Below are positions 9,690 to 21,616 of a stretch of DNA of 64,000 nucleotides, in pieces. This stretch comes from Bifidobacterium aerophilum (GTDB lineage: Bacteria; Actinomycetota; Actinomycetes; Actinomycetales; Bifidobacteriaceae), in assembly GCF_010667685.1 (NCBI RefSeq), contig NZ_WHZW01000004.1:59449-123448 (forward strand). The letters are read 5' to 3'. Each line of letters begins with the position of its first letter. Positions within the stretch are counted from its first letter, which is position 1. The position numbers were made by a program, and so were the translations under genes. Below the pieces are notes generated by a model, which was not told the origin of the DNA, made no database searches, and was given only the letters and a program-made list of their open reading frames with translations.

Positions 9690-11350
9690 GCACCGCGGCG
9701 ACGCTGATCCGTCTGCGTTGGGCGCTGACCCGTGCCACGTTGCGCAAGTCGCCGTGGCAGGTCGTCGCCTTCGTGATCGGCGTGGTGATCGCCGTGTGCG
9801 TCGTCGTCGGCACCGCGCTGGGAGCGTGGGGCGTCGGTTCCATGTCGCCGATGGGCGCGACGGGTCCGGTGCTGCTGGAGAACGGCGATTATCGGTTCCT
9901 GCGCCTGTTCTCCGTCTTTCTCGGTTCGATCATCACGTTCATGACCGGTTTCGTCCAGCTCATGATGCTCGGCGAAGGCTCCACGATGAGCCCGAAACGC
10001 TTCGCGTTGTACGGCATTCCCGACCGCGAGCTGCAGTTCGGCCTGTTGGCCGCGGGCCTGACCGGCATTCCGGCGATCACCGGCGTGCTGTCGTTCATGG
10101 CCTGGTCGCTTGCCTATCGCGGCATGGGCATCGGCGCGGTCGTGGCCGAACTGGTCGCCGCGGTATTCGCGGTCGTCACGATAACGAGCATCGCCAAGCT
10201 GCTGATCTCCCTGGCGACCACGCTGGTGACGTCGAAGCGCGGCAAAAGCCTGTTCTACATCGTCATCCTCCTGCTGTTCGTCACCATCTGCCAGATTCCG
10301 AACATACTCGTCAATTCGGGCGTCATGGACGATCTGGCTCCGCAGGCCCGCGGCCAGGTCGCCTATGCGATGGCCTCGCTGCTTGCATGGACGCCGTTCG
10401 GCGCGGCCTTCCAACTCCCGTTCGACGTGGCGACGGGCGCATGGGGCGCTTGCCTCGCGCGTCTTGCTCTTCTGGCCGCGACCTGGGTGGTCTGCTTCGC
10501 CATATGCACATGGTGCCTGCGTCACGAGCGGCTGAAAGGGGACGTCGCCGGCGCGACGGTCACGGCCAAGGGCATCGGCGCATTCGGGTGGATGCCCGAC
10601 AGTCGGTCCGGCGCGGTGTCTGCACGTCTGTTCGCCTATCTCAAGCGCGATCCTCGCCAGGCGCCGCTGTTCGCCATGCCGCTGTTCTTCCTCGTGATCT
10701 TTACCGTGCAGTCGCACGGCATCCACGAGATCGTATGGGGCGCGCTGGTGATGTCCGGCTGGATGATGCTCGTCGCCGAAAGCAACGGTCTGTCCTATGA
10801 CGGTCGGGGATTCGCCATGCAGGTGATCGCCGGCGTGCCGGGCGTCACCGATCGCATCGGCCGCGTGCGCGTCTACGTGGGCATCATCGTCGCGTACATG
10901 ACGGTCCTGTTCGTCGCGGCCGCGATCATCACCGGTGACTGGTCCAGTCCGTCCGGCCTGCTTGCGGGCCTGATGTTCGCCTCGGTGGGCGTCGCCGTCG
11001 CGTTCAGCGGTCTGGGTATCGCCGAGGTCACGTCGTGCGCGCTCATGTATCCGGTCGCGTCGATGGACAAGCCGTTCTCCTCGCCGCAGGGACGCATGGT
11101 CGCACAGGGGTTCTTCCCGTTCGTCTACATGTTCGGCAGCCTGCTCGCCATGCTGCCGTCGTTCATCGCATGGATAGCGCTGATGGCGACCGGCGCGTTC
11201 TACGGCCTGTACTGGCTGATGATCCCGGTCTCGCTGGCCAACGGCATCGGCGTGCTCGCACTTGGTACATGGCTCGGCGGTAAGCTGTTGGATGCGCGGA
11301 TGCTGTCGGTCATGCACACGCTCGACTCGTTCGCGTCATTGCAACGATAG
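9686..11350 (+). CDS. ABC-2 type transporter membrane protein
   Basis: A 554-residue protein with about twelve hydrophobic segments spread over its length, beginning near residue 25 (V-V-A-F-V-I-G-V-V-I-A-V-C-V-V-V) and ending with Y-W-L-M-I-P-V-S-L-A-N-G near residue 510. The ATGA overlap with the preceding ATPase gene and its hydrophobic profile make it the translocation subunit of the same exporter. The substrate is not evident; such pairs carry lipids, antibiotics or polymers out of the cell. The D,D-carboxypeptidase gene follows after 23 bp. Confidence 0.8.
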   Translation: MSTAATLIRLRWALTRATLRKSPWQVVAFVIGVVIAVCVVVGTALGAWGVGSMSPMGATGPVLLENGDYRFLRLFSVFLGSIITFMTGFVQLMMLGEGSTMSPKRFALYGIPDRELQFGLLAAGLTGIPAITGVLSFMAWSLAYRGMGIGAVVAELVAAVFAVVTITSIAKLLISLATTLVTSKRGKSLFYIVILLLFVTICQIPNILVNSGVMDDLAPQARGQVAYAMASLLAWTPFGAAFQLPFDVATGAWGACLARLALLAATWVVCFAICTWCLRHERLKGDVAGATVTAKGIGAFGWMPDSRSGAVSARLFAYLKRDPRQAPLFAMPLFFLVIFTVQSHGIHEIVWGALVMSGWMMLVAESNGLSYDGRGFAMQVIAGVPGVTDRIGRVRVYVGIIVAYMTVLFVAAAIITGDWSSPSGLLAGLMFASVGVAVAFSGLGIAEVTSCALMYPVASMDKPFSSPQGRMVAQGFFPFVYMFGSLLAMLPSFIAWIALMATGAFYGLYWLMIPVSLANGIGVLALGTWLGGKLLDARMLSVMHTLDSFASLQR

Positions 11351-11373
11351 CCGTACAACATAAGGAGCGCGAC

Positions 11374-12873
11374 GTGCCGGCCGGAACCACGATGACAGCA
11401 GACGACCGGCAGCGGGCGGCGGACCGTGCGCGCATGCGCCGTCGTCGCGCGGTACGCGTCGCGATCGCGGCGCTGGCCACGGTGGCGCTCGGCTGCGGAT
11501 ATCTCATCGCCGACATCACGGACGCATTGCCCGGGCCGCTGACCCTGCGTCCGGTCGAACGCCGGACCATCCCCGCCGCGCTCACGTCACGCAAAGCCGG
11601 CACGATCGCGGGCGACGCGGCAACGGACAAGCCCATCGACACCTCCGCCGCGCAATCCCTGATCAGGACGTTCGCCGCCACGAAAGGCGTCGGCGACCAT
11701 TATTCCGTCGCCATCGCGACCGCCGACGGCACTGTCGTCGCCTCCGCTTCGGCCGACACGCCCCGTGAACCGGCCTCCACGATGAAAACGCTCACCGCGC
11801 TCGCCGCGTCCGCCACCCTCGACATGGGATCGACGCTCGACACCGACGTCTACCTGACCGACATCGACGCCACCGACGGTACGGGCACGCTGATCCTGCG
11901 CGGCAACGGCGACATGCTCCTGTCCGCAGGCGACAGCGACCCCGACCACGTCAACGGCCGCGCCGGACTCGGCACGCTCGCCGCGCGCACCGCCAAGGCC
12001 CTGCGCCAACGCGGCATCGACACGGTGACGCTGATGGCCGACGACTCCCTGTTCGGCGCCGACCGGTATCCCGACGACATCGCCGCCAACAATCCCGGCA
12101 ACCTGTACTACACGGGCGTCAGTTCCATGGCCGTCGACGGCGGCCGTCAGTGGGACGGCGCCGGCCCCGCGAATCCGGACGTGTTCAGCGCCTATCCCGA
12201 ACTCAGCCAGACCACGGCGGCCGACGCCGCGGCGACGTTCGCCAAACGTCTCGCCGAACAGGGCGTCACCGTTTCCAACCAGACCATCGACGTGTCCGAA
12301 CGGGAACGGGCGACGGCCACGGACGGCCTCACGCCGATCGCCTCCGTCGAATCGGCCACCCTGGCCGAAATCCTCGCCTTTGCGATGCGGCACTCGGACA
12401 ACACGCTCGCCGAGGAATTCGGCCGGCTCACCGCACTCGCCGCCGGTGAGGCCAATTCGCCGCAAGGCGCGACCACGGCCGTACGCAACGCTCTGACCAA
12501 GCTCGGCATCGACACGACCGGACTGACGATGGCGGACTGTTCCGGCCTGTCGCCCGGTTCGAAGGTGAGCGTGAAAACCCTCGTCGCCGTGCAGACGCGC
12601 AACCTGACCGCAGGCGGTGAGGCGGCCGCCGCCGAAGGACTGTCGATCCCCGGACTCATCGGCACCGCCGCGAACCGTGCGGTCAGCGAGGACACGGCCG
12701 GATTGCTGCGCGTGAAAACCGGCAGCCTCGACGAGGTCACGTCGATGGCCGGCAACGTGTCGCGGCTGGACGGCGGCACGCTCGCGTTCGCGGTGATCGT
12801 CAACAAGCCCGACGACTGGTCCGCGGCGCGCGGCGCGATCGACGTGTTCGTCGACGGATTGGCGCGGCTGTAA
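11374..12873 (+). CDS. dacB: D-alanyl-D-alanine carboxypeptidase/endopeptidase (PBP4, S13 family)
   Basis: A 499-residue penicillin-binding protein that trims or opens peptidoglycan peptides outside the membrane. An uncleaved or cleavable signal anchor runs at about residues 25-50 (V-R-V-A-I-A-A-L-A-T-V-A-L-G-C-G-Y-L-I). The three active-site motifs are visible: S-T-M-K near 135, S-D-N near 341 and K-T-G near 447. The long insert between the first two motifs is typical of the S13 family. The start is a GTG at 11374 with AAGGAG six bases upstream. It heads the conserved actinobacterial order dacB-tilS-hpt-ftsH. Confidence 0.9.
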   Translation: MPAGTTMTADDRQRAADRARMRRRRAVRVAIAALATVALGCGYLIADITDALPGPLTLRPVERRTIPAALTSRKAGTIAGDAATDKPIDTSAAQSLIRTFAATKGVGDHYSVAIATADGTVVASASADTPREPASTMKTLTALAASATLDMGSTLDTDVYLTDIDATDGTGTLILRGNGDMLLSAGDSDPDHVNGRAGLGTLAARTAKALRQRGIDTVTLMADDSLFGADRYPDDIAANNPGNLYYTGVSSMAVDGGRQWDGAGPANPDVFSAYPELSQTTAADAAATFAKRLAEQGVTVSNQTIDVSERERATATDGLTPIASVESATLAEILAFAMRHSDNTLAEEFGRLTALAAGEANSPQGATTAVRNALTKLGIDTTGLTMADCSGLSPGSKVSVKTLVAVQTRNLTAGGEAAAAEGLSIPGLIGTAANRAVSEDTAGLLRVKTGSLDEVTSMAGNVSRLDGGTLAFAVIVNKPDDWSAARGAIDVFVDGLARL

Positions 12874-12901
12874 CGGTCGGCGGCTGGGCAAGGCGGAACA
12901 C

Positions 12902-14005
12902 ATGGTATACACGAAACGGTTGAAGGCCGGCATCGGCGCGGTGCGTGCGGCTCTGCTCGGCATCGGCATCGAACGGCAAGGGCGCCGGTATGCGGAACAT
13001 GGCGAGCATGAGACGGCCGATGATGCGCCGCTCGTGCTCGTCGCCTGCTCCGGCGGCCGTGACTCGATGGCCTTGGCGGCATTGTCCGAGCGCGTATGCG
13101 CCATGCTCGGCGTGCGGTGCGGTGCGGTGATCGTCGACCACGGCATGCAGAACGGGTCGGACGAGATCGCCGCGCAGGCGGCCGGCAGATGCGAACGGCT
13201 GGGACTGAAACCGGTGACCGTGCGCCGCGTCCAGGTGCGTGCGGACGGCCGAGGAGCGGAGGCCGCGGCGCGCGACGCCCGGTATGCGGCCATATGCGAC
13301 GTGGCGCGTGGGACCGGTGCCGCCGCGGTATTGCTCGCGCATACCAAGAACGACCAGGCCGAGACGGTGCTCATCGGGTTGCTGCGCTCCGGCGGCGTGG
13401 ACGCGCTCGCCGGCATGCCGGACACGTTCGTGCGTGACGGCGTGACGTTCGCACGTCCCCTGCTGGGCATGACCCGCGAGGACACGACGGGGGTGTGCGA
13501 GGATCTTGGACTGCAATGGTGGGACGATCCGACCAACGGGGATGCCTCCTCCCGAGGAGTCCGAGACCATTCCCTTCCCCTCAGATCGCGGATTCGCCAT
13601 GGGCTGATTCCGTTCATGGAGGAATTCGCCGGCTCCGACATCGTCGATCATCTTGCGGGCGGCGCGCGCCTCACCCGCCGCGACAAGGACTATCTCGACA
13701 TGCAGGCCGATCAGGTCGCCGCCCGGGCCGTGCTCGAGCCGGAACCGGGCGACGCCGTCAGGCTGTCGGCCATCGCCCTGCAGGCCGAACATCCGGCCAT
13801 CCGCACGCGCGTCGTCGCGCACGCGCTCGCCGCGGCGAACATCACGGCCACGGCCTCCCAGATCGAATCCATCGACCGTCTGATCGCCGATTGGCACGGT
13901 CAGTCGGCTGTGAATCTTCCCAGAGGTTATTCAGCCTTCCGTCAGAAACACGTCATTCGTGTGTGCCAAGATGGTGGGCATGCGAATCGCCGACGTCCAA
14001 GATGA
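12902..14005 (+). CDS. tilS: tRNA(Ile)-lysidine synthase
   Basis: Modifies the wobble cytidine of tRNA-Ile(CAU) to lysidine so that it reads AUA. The N-type ATP pyrophosphatase P-loop appears as A-C-S-G-G-R-D-S-M-A-L at about residues 49-59; the usual SGGxDS is met. At 367 residues it is the short actinobacterial form that lacks most of the C-terminal domains of the E. coli enzyme. Its end overlaps the start of hpt by some 26 bp, which implies coupled translation. Confidence 0.93.
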   Translation: MVYTKRLKAGIGAVRAALLGIGIERQGRRYAEHGEHETADDAPLVLVACSGGRDSMALAALSERVCAMLGVRCGAVIVDHGMQNGSDEIAAQAAGRCERLGLKPVTVRRVQVRADGRGAEAAARDARYAAICDVARGTGAAAVLLAHTKNDQAETVLIGLLRSGGVDALAGMPDTFVRDGVTFARPLLGMTREDTTGVCEDLGLQWWDDPTNGDASSRGVRDHSLPLRSRIRHGLIPFMEEFAGSDIVDHLAGGARLTRRDKDYLDMQADQVAARAVLEPEPGDAVRLSAIALQAEHPAIRTRVVAHALAAANITATASQIESIDRLIADWHGQSAVNLPRGYSAFRQKHVIRVCQDGGHANRRRPR

Positions 14006-14539
14006 AATCGACCACGAACTGGTCAGCAAAGAACAGATCCACAGCAAGATCCGCGAAGCCGCCGCGCAGGCGAGCGAGGATTATCGGGGCAAGAACCCGC
14101 TGTTGATCGCCGTGCTCAAAGGTGCGGTCAACACGCTCGCCGCGTTCTCGGAAGCGCTGAGCATCCCCGCGCAGATCGACTTCATGAGCCTGTCGAGCTA
14201 CGGGTCGGGAACCACGTCGAGCGGCACCGTGACGGTCCGTCAGGATCTGTCCACCGATGTTCGCGGCCGGCACATCCTGATCGTGGAGGATATCATCGAT
14301 TCCGGGCGCACGCTCGCCTGGCTGGTCGAGGAGCTCAAGCGCCGTGGCGCCGCGTCCGTCGAGATCTTCGCGCTGCTGGAGAAGCCGGCACGTCGCGAGG
14401 TCGATGTCGACGTGAAATACCGCGGCTATGAGATTCCCGACGAATTCGTCGTCGGCTTCGGACTCGACTACGACGAGCGTTTCCGCAACCTCGATTCGAT
14501 CGCGGTGCTCAAGCCCGAAGTGTATCAAGGAGTGAACGC

Positions 14540-14543
<4 letters not shown>
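13980..14543 (+). CDS. hpt: hypoxanthine phosphoribosyltransferase
   Basis: Salvages hypoxanthine and guanine to IMP and GMP with PRPP. The PRPP-binding motif is I-L-I-V-E-D-I-I-D-S-G-R-T, and the N-terminal L-L-I-A-V-L-K-G-A supplies the second loop. The ATG at 13980 yields the usual M-R-I-A-D-V-Q-D-E-I start at 187 residues. In-frame GTG 13959 and ATG 13971 are possible but add unconserved residues inside tilS. The end overlaps ftsH by four bases. Confidence 0.93.
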
Positions 14544-16612
<2,069 letters not shown>

Positions 16613-16697
16613 CGGCGGCCGTGGATGACCGTTGACGACTGATGTTGCGGCGTGCTGCACGAACGGCACGCCGCAACTTGTTGTATAAGAGGAGAGC

Positions 16698-17273
16698 ATG
16701 ATGACGAACAACTATGACGAGGAAGGCGTGAAGCAGGCGGTGCGCCTGTTCCTCACAGCGATCGGCGAGGATCCGGACCGCGAGGGGCTGCTCGAAACCC
16801 CGGACCGCATCGCGCGCGCCGGACGCGAGATCTTCGCGGGTCTCGGCAGGGGCCCGCAGGAGGTGCTCGCCAAGCGGTTCCCGGTCGAAACCGATGAGAT
16901 GGTGCTCGTACGCGACATCGAACTGTTCTCGGTGTGCGAACATCACCTGCTGCCGTTCCACGGCGTGGCGCATGTGGGATACATCCCGTCGAACGGTCAG
17001 GTCGTGGGCCTGAGCAAGCTGGCGCGGCTCGTGGAACTGTATGCGCGCCGCCCGCAGGTGCAGGAGCGCATCACCCAGCAGGTGGCCGACGCGCTTATGG
17101 AATACGCGGACGCCAAGGGCGTGATCGTCGTGACCGAATGCGAGCACATGTGCATGGCGATGCGCGGCGTGAACAAGCCCGCCTCGCGCACCGTGACCTC
17201 GGCCGTGCGCGGCGTGATGCGCAACCCCGCCACGCGAGCCGAGGCGATGAGCCTGATCATGGCGAAGGGCTGA
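16698..17273 (+). CDS. folE: GTP cyclohydrolase I
   Basis: Converts GTP to dihydroneopterin triphosphate, the first step of folate synthesis. The 191-residue protein carries the zinc-binding [11 protein letters not shown] segment at about residues 79-89 and the second cysteine region [13 protein letters not shown] near 150. GAGGAG lies before a double ATG (16698 and 16701). With folP and folBK downstream it forms a near-complete folate operon. Confidence 0.96.
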   Translation: MMTNNYDEEGVKQAVRLFLTAIGEDPDREGLLETPDRIARAGREIFAGLGRGPQEVLAKRFPVETDEMVLVRDIELFSVCEHHLLPFHGVAHVGYIPSNGQVVGLSKLARLVELYARRPQVQERITQQVADALMEYADAKGVIVVTECEHMCMAMRGVNKPASRTVTSAVRGVMRNPATRAEAMSLIMAKG

Positions 17274-17336
17274 GATTGCCGTGGTATGGCTTCCGTGACA
17301 GGGGAGCGGGAAAACCTATCGGGAAGGGGATACGAA

Positions 17337-18221
17337 ATGACTGATCTGCAAAGCCTGCATGACGCCGACCGCACGCTCGTGATGGGCGTGCTCAACATCA
17401 CCGAGGACTCGTTCTCGGACGGAGGACTGTGGCTCGACCCGGCCAAGGCGCGCGAGCATGGTCTCGCGATGCTGGATGACGGCGCCGACATCATCGACAT
17501 CGGCGCGGAATCCACGCGTCCCGGTGCCAAGCGCGTGTCCGAGACCGACGAGCTGAACCGAGTCACCGGCGCGGTCAAGGCGCTGCTCGGCGGCGAACTT
17601 GGCCATCACGACGCGATTCTGTCGATCGACACGACCCGTGCGCTCGTCGCCGCGGCCGCGCTTGAGGACGGCGCCCAGATCATCAACGACGTCTCCGGCG
17701 GCACGCTCGACAAGGAACTGCCGCACGTCGTCGCCGACCACGACTGCCTGTACATCGTGCAGCATTGGCGCGGCTGGCTCGCCGGCGCGAAGGGATCGAC
17801 TCCGGACGCCGACACCTCGCACTACGAGCACGGCGTGCTCAGGGACGTGCATGACGAGCTCATGCGTCAGGTCGATGCGGTGCTTGAGGCCGGCGTCAAG
17901 CCCGAACGCATCATCATCGATCCGGGACTGGGCTTCTCCAAGCCCGGCATCGAACACAACCTGCCGTTGCTCGCCGGCCTGCAGGCGTTCGAGGATACCG
18001 GCTACCCGGTGTTGGTCGGCGCCTCCCGCAAGCGGTTCGTCTCGGCCGTGCTGGCCGAGGCCGGATTCGACGAGCCGACCATGGACGACCGCGACAACGC
18101 CACCGCCGCGATCTCGGCCCTGAGCGCCGAACACGGCGCGTGGGCCGTTCGCGTGCATGACGTGCGCCGTTCGCGCGCGGCCGTAGCGATGGGACACGAA
18201 TGGCGAGCCTCGACACGGTAA
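17337..18221 (+). CDS. folP: dihydropteroate synthase
   Basis: Joins dihydropterin pyrophosphate to p-aminobenzoate and is the sulfonamide target. The 294-residue TIM-barrel shows V-M-G-V-L-N-I-T-E-D-S-F-S-D-G-G near residue 14, I-G-A-E-S-T-R-P-G-A near 58, D-V-S-G-G near 118 and a K-R-F/R-x-H type end (V-R-V-H-D-V-R-R-S). The ATG at 17337 has GAAGGGGA eight bases upstream and is preferred over an in-frame ATG at 17286. Confidence 0.95.
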   Translation: MTDLQSLHDADRTLVMGVLNITEDSFSDGGLWLDPAKAREHGLAMLDDGADIIDIGAESTRPGAKRVSETDELNRVTGAVKALLGGELGHHDAILSIDTTRALVAAAALEDGAQIINDVSGGTLDKELPHVVADHDCLYIVQHWRGWLAGAKGSTPDADTSHYEHGVLRDVHDELMRQVDAVLEAGVKPERIIIDPGLGFSKPGIEHNLPLLAGLQAFEDTGYPVLVGASRKRFVSAVLAEAGFDEPTMDDRDNATAAISALSAEHGAWAVRVHDVRRSRAAVAMGHEWRASTR

Positions 18222-18255
18222 CGGGACAGACGAACACAGCAGAACACAAGGAGCG

Positions 18256-19842
18256 ATGATGGACACGATCCGTCTGACCGGCGTACGAGCCGACGGCACC
18301 CACGGTGTGCTTGACTTCGAACACGAACGGCCTCAGCCGTTCGTCGTCGACATCACGCTGCATGTCGACCTGACCCGTGCCGGGCACAGCGACGACCTGA
18401 ACGACACCGTCAACTACGGGCTGGTCGCCGAACGCATCGTCGACATCATCCGTGGTCCGCACGTCGACCTCATCGAACGACTCGCCGCGCGCATCGCCGA
18501 CGCGATACTGACCGAACACCGGTCGGTAGCCGCCGTCGACGTCACCGTGCACAAGCCGAACGCGCCGATCACCGTGCCGTTCGCCGACGTGTCCGTCTCC
18601 ATCAGCCGCAGTCGGGACGATGCGGACGGCAACGAACCGGATACGTTCGGCGTCCATCATGCGGTCATCGCCATGGGCGGCAACATCGGCGACGTCGCCG
18701 CCACCATGCGTGCCGCGGTCGCCGACATCGACGGCCTCGACGGCACGCAGGTCACCGGAGTCTCCCCGCTGTACCGCACCGCCGCATGGGGCATGGCCGA
18801 CGGCACCCCGGATTTCCTCAACGCCGTGATCGAGGTGGCGACCACGCTGCCGGCGGCCGAATTGCTGGCCGGCCTGCAGTCCATCGAGGCCGCGCATGGC
18901 CGTACGCGCGAGGCGCACTGGTCGTCGCGCACGCTCGACCTCGACATCATAGACTACGACGCGACGGTCAGCGACGATCCGAACCTGACCCTGCCGCATC
19001 CGCGTGCATGGCAGCGTGCCTTCGTGCTCGCCCCGTGGCACGCGCTCGATCCCGCAGCCACGCTCGTCGGCAGACACGGGGGAGCGGTCGGCGACCTGCT
19101 CGCCGCCGCATCCGACCGAGATGACGTGCGTCCGTCAGACGACGACTGGATGACCGGAGCTGGTGCCTGCGGTACGGCGTTCGGTACCGCTCACGCCGCC
19201 ACCGCCGAGGACACCGACGATACCGACGTGGATACGCAAGACATCTCCGCCCCGGCTTGCGTGTCCGGACGACATGACGACGGTGCGAACAGCCTATCCG
19301 GACCACACGGTTCCGGCGAGGAGACGACCGTGGGTGAACGGCCGGTGTTCCGTACCGCGATCGTGTCGATGGACAGCGCCTCCACCGACGCCGAGCGGCT
19401 GTTCCGCTCCGCGATCGTCGCCATCGACGGCATCGCCGGAACCCAGATCGACGGCATCTCGCCGCTGTATCACGTCAGCAACTTCGAAGGGCCGGACGGC
19501 ATGGCCGCCGTCGTCCAGCTCACCACGAACCTCGGCGCACGCGAACTCATCGGCGTGCTCGGCGGCATCGAAACGTCGGCGTCGGCCGGCGAACACGCCG
19601 ACGGTTCCCGTGCGCTCGACCTCGATCTCGTCGACATGGCCGGAGTGACCGAGGACGAACCGGACTGCCGCGTGCCGTGGCCGACCGCACGCAGGCATGC
19701 GGCGGTCCTCGCGCCGTGGCTGGACATGGATCCGAACGCCCGTCTCGGCGGCGATCCCGTGTCGTTCCTGCTTGCCATGGCTCCGGACGCCGACCGTGTG
19801 GGACTGCTGTCGGACCATTGGATCATCGGAGGAACGCTATGA
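18256..19842 (+). CDS. folBK: dihydroneopterin aldolase / HPPK fusion with a second, degenerate HPPK domain
   Basis: Residues 1-120 are dihydroneopterin aldolase (FolB). Residues about 136-285 are pyrophosphokinase (FolK), with A-M-G-G-N-I-G-D, R-T-L-D-L-D-I-I-D-Y near 225 and H-P-R near 248. After a 75-residue acidic linker, residues about 364-515 repeat the FolK fold: S-P-L-Y recurs, R-A-L-D-L-D-L-V-D-M matches the metal-binding strand, and A-V-L-A-P-W matches V-L-A-P-W. The G-N-x-G start and the H-P-R motif are lost, so this second domain is probably inactive in catalysis. At 528 residues the protein is far longer than a plain FolBK. It is coupled by ATGA to the DUF3180 gene. Confidence 0.9.
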   Translation: MMDTIRLTGVRADGTHGVLDFEHERPQPFVVDITLHVDLTRAGHSDDLNDTVNYGLVAERIVDIIRGPHVDLIERLAARIADAILTEHRSVAAVDVTVHKPNAPITVPFADVSVSISRSRDDADGNEPDTFGVHHAVIAMGGNIGDVAATMRAAVADIDGLDGTQVTGVSPLYRTAAWGMADGTPDFLNAVIEVATTLPAAELLAGLQSIEAAHGRTREAHWSSRTLDLDIIDYDATVSDDPNLTLPHPRAWQRAFVLAPWHALDPAATLVGRHGGAVGDLLAAASDRDDVRPSDDDWMTGAGACGTAFGTAHAATAEDTDDTDVDTQDISAPACVSGRHDDGANSLSGPHGSGEETTVGERPVFRTAIVSMDSASTDAERLFRSAIVAIDGIAGTQIDGISPLYHVSNFEGPDGMAAVVQLTTNLGARELIGVLGGIETSASAGEHADGSRALDLDLVDMAGVTEDEPDCRVPWPTARRHAAVLAPWLDMDPNARLGGDPVSFLLAMAPDADRVGLLSDHWIIGGTL

Positions 19843-20387
19843 GCGCGCGACGCACACCATGGTGGTATTACCCGATCGCGGTCGGCGGGGGACTGCTCGG
19901 CGGTGCGCTGCTCGCCAAATACGATGAGATGAGCGGCTTGTCGCTGCTCGGCGTGCCATGGTTCATATCCGCGCTGCTGCTGCTCATCGGCGCCACCGTG
20001 CTCGTCATGGCGCTGCGCGTGCACAAATACGCGACCACCGACCCGCGCAAACGCGTCGGCATGAAACCCCTGGACCCGCAGGCCGCCGTGTCGACCTTGG
20101 TGCTGGCCAAGGCGCTCGCGCTGGTCGGCGCGGCGTTGACCGGATGGTACGGCGGACAGATCCTCATGTGCCTTGAGCACGCCGAAGCGCAATACTACGC
20201 GCAGGCGATCCTCGAATGCGCGATCGCATGCGCGGCATGCGTGATCGACATGGTCATCGGCATCGTGGGGGAGTGGCTATGCCAGCTGCCGCCGATGGAC
20301 GGACCGGAAAGCGCGACGATGAAAGAGGCGAGCCGCCAGCGCACCATTGCGCCGACGGCCGCGAAAACCCGGAACGTGCGATCCTGA
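19839..20387 (+). CDS. DUF3180 family membrane protein
   Basis: A 182-residue protein with four predicted membrane helices: near residues 10-25, 33-53, 90-108 and 125-145. It ends in a polar cytosolic tail. DUF3180 genes commonly follow folK in actinobacteria, and here the ATG sits inside the folBK stop. GGAGGAAC precedes the start. The function is unknown. Confidence 0.8.
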   Translation: MSARRTPWWYYPIAVGGGLLGGALLAKYDEMSGLSLLGVPWFISALLLLIGATVLVMALRVHKYATTDPRKRVGMKPLDPQAAVSTLVLAKALALVGAALTGWYGGQILMCLEHAEAQYYAQAILECAIACAACVIDMVIGIVGEWLCQLPPMDGPESATMKEASRQRTIAPTAAKTRNVRS

Positions 20388-20393
20388 CCGGCT

Positions 20394-21296
20394 TCAGGCC
20401 TGCGGCACGCGGATCATGGCCTCCTGCGCGATGACGGCGACCAGTTCGCCGTCCCGCGAATACACCTTCGCATAGCCCAGACCGCGGCCGTGCGCGGCGG
20501 TCGGCGTATCCTGCACGTACAGATGCCACTGGTTGATGTCCACGTCGCGATACCACCACATCGAATGGTCGATCGACGCGTACGAGATGCCCGGCGTGGC
20601 GATGCTCAGACCGGCACGGCGCAGCACCGGCTCCATCATCAGCTGATCGCAACCCAACGCGAGCATCGCACGATGCATGATCTGCGGCACGTCCGCATGG
20701 CCGTCCGCCTTCATCCACACCATCTGCGTGCCGGAATCCTGCTTCGCGCTCTCCTTGTCAGGGCCGAGCATGATCGTCGGCGTGACATGACGGATGTCGA
20801 ACGGCGACTTCTCCGCGTAGAACTTCGCGAACGGCGAACGTTCGGCGTACGGCGTCATCAGCTCCTTCGCGCTGGTCAACGTCTCGGGATCCGGCACGTC
20901 GTCGGGCATCGGATCGGCGAACTCGACGCCCTGCTGTCCGGTCTGCTGGAAACTGGCGATCGCCGTCAGGATCGGACCCTGCGACTGCGTGACGTTCACG
21001 CGGCGGGCCGAGAACGAGCGTCCGTCACGCAGCTTCTCCACGTCGAACAGCAGATCCTGACGGATGTCGCCCGCCGAAATGAAATACCCGTGGATCGAAT
21101 TCGGCAGACGACCCGGGTCGACGGTCTTCGATGCGGCGATCAGCGACTGCGCGATCACCTGACCGCCGTACACGCGGCCGGTCGGGAAATGCAGGCTCTC
21201 GCCGTTGATGTACATGTGCCCCCGGTATTCCGACGGCTCCCCAAGCCGTAGGACGTTCACCAGATGATCCAAAGGGGATGCTGTTGCCTGCGTCAT
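20394..21296 (-). CDS. tesB: acyl-CoA thioesterase II
   Basis: Hydrolyses acyl-CoA to fatty acid and CoA in the cytosol. The 300-residue double hot-dog protein shows G-R-V-Y-G-G-Q-V-I-A-Q-S-L near residue 40, and C-terminal features of the TesB triad: G-C-D-Q-L-M-M-E-P, A-S-I-D-H-S-M-W-W-Y-R and I-A-Q-E-A-M-I-R. The ATG at 21296 has GGGAG nine bases upstream; a TTG three codons earlier is less likely. It converges with the DUF3180 gene only six bases away. Confidence 0.92.
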   Translation of the reverse strand: MTQATASPLDHLVNVLRLGEPSEYRGHMYINGESLHFPTGRVYGGQVIAQSLIAASKTVDPGRLPNSIHGYFISAGDIRQDLLFDVEKLRDGRSFSARRVNVTQSQGPILTAIASFQQTGQQGVEFADPMPDDVPDPETLTSAKELMTPYAERSPFAKFYAEKSPFDIRHVTPTIMLGPDKESAKQDSGTQMVWMKADGHADVPQIMHRAMLALGCDQLMMEPVLRRAGLSIATPGISYASIDHSMWWYRDVDINQWHLYVQDTPTAAHGRGLGYAKVYSRDGELVAVIAQEAMIRVPQA

Positions 21297-21453
21297 TCCT
21301 GCCAACTCCCGTCATGACTGTCAGATGATATTCGTGAATGCTGTTGAGCAGTCTATCGGGCGCAGGTAAAGAACGGAACGGCGTTTTGTAACGAGCGTAA
21401 GCAACGCGTAAGGGTGATGTGAGCGTGGGGTGAACGAGGACGGGGCGGATATG

Positions 21454-21489
21454 ACAGTGGCGGGCCCGATGATACGGACCCGCCACTGT
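21454..21489. terminator. hairpin between ettA and tesB
   Basis: ACAGTGGCGGG and CCCGCCACTGT form an 11-bp stem. The T run (TTTTCTT) follows on the plus strand, whereas both neighbouring genes lie on the minus strand, so its direction is odd. It sits at the end of a partial second copy of the ettA tail (see repeat). The 320-nt gene-free stretch 21297-21616 consists of this hairpin, the palindromic cassette and the tesB leader. Confidence 0.55.
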
Positions 21490-21616
21490 TTTCTTGACGG
21501 CTCGGCGCGTCAATCTGCGATTAAGGACTCGCCTGCGGCGAGACTCATTGTTACCTCGCCACTGTCGTGGCTCGGCTGAGCCTAAAAACAGTCCACCGGA
21601 CTGTTTTCTTCACGGC

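Noticed and set aside
18256..19842. Frameshift or assembly error producing the long FolK protein
   Set aside because: The frame is continuous, the third domain aligns over its whole length with the first kinase domain, and the next gene is coupled to its real stop.
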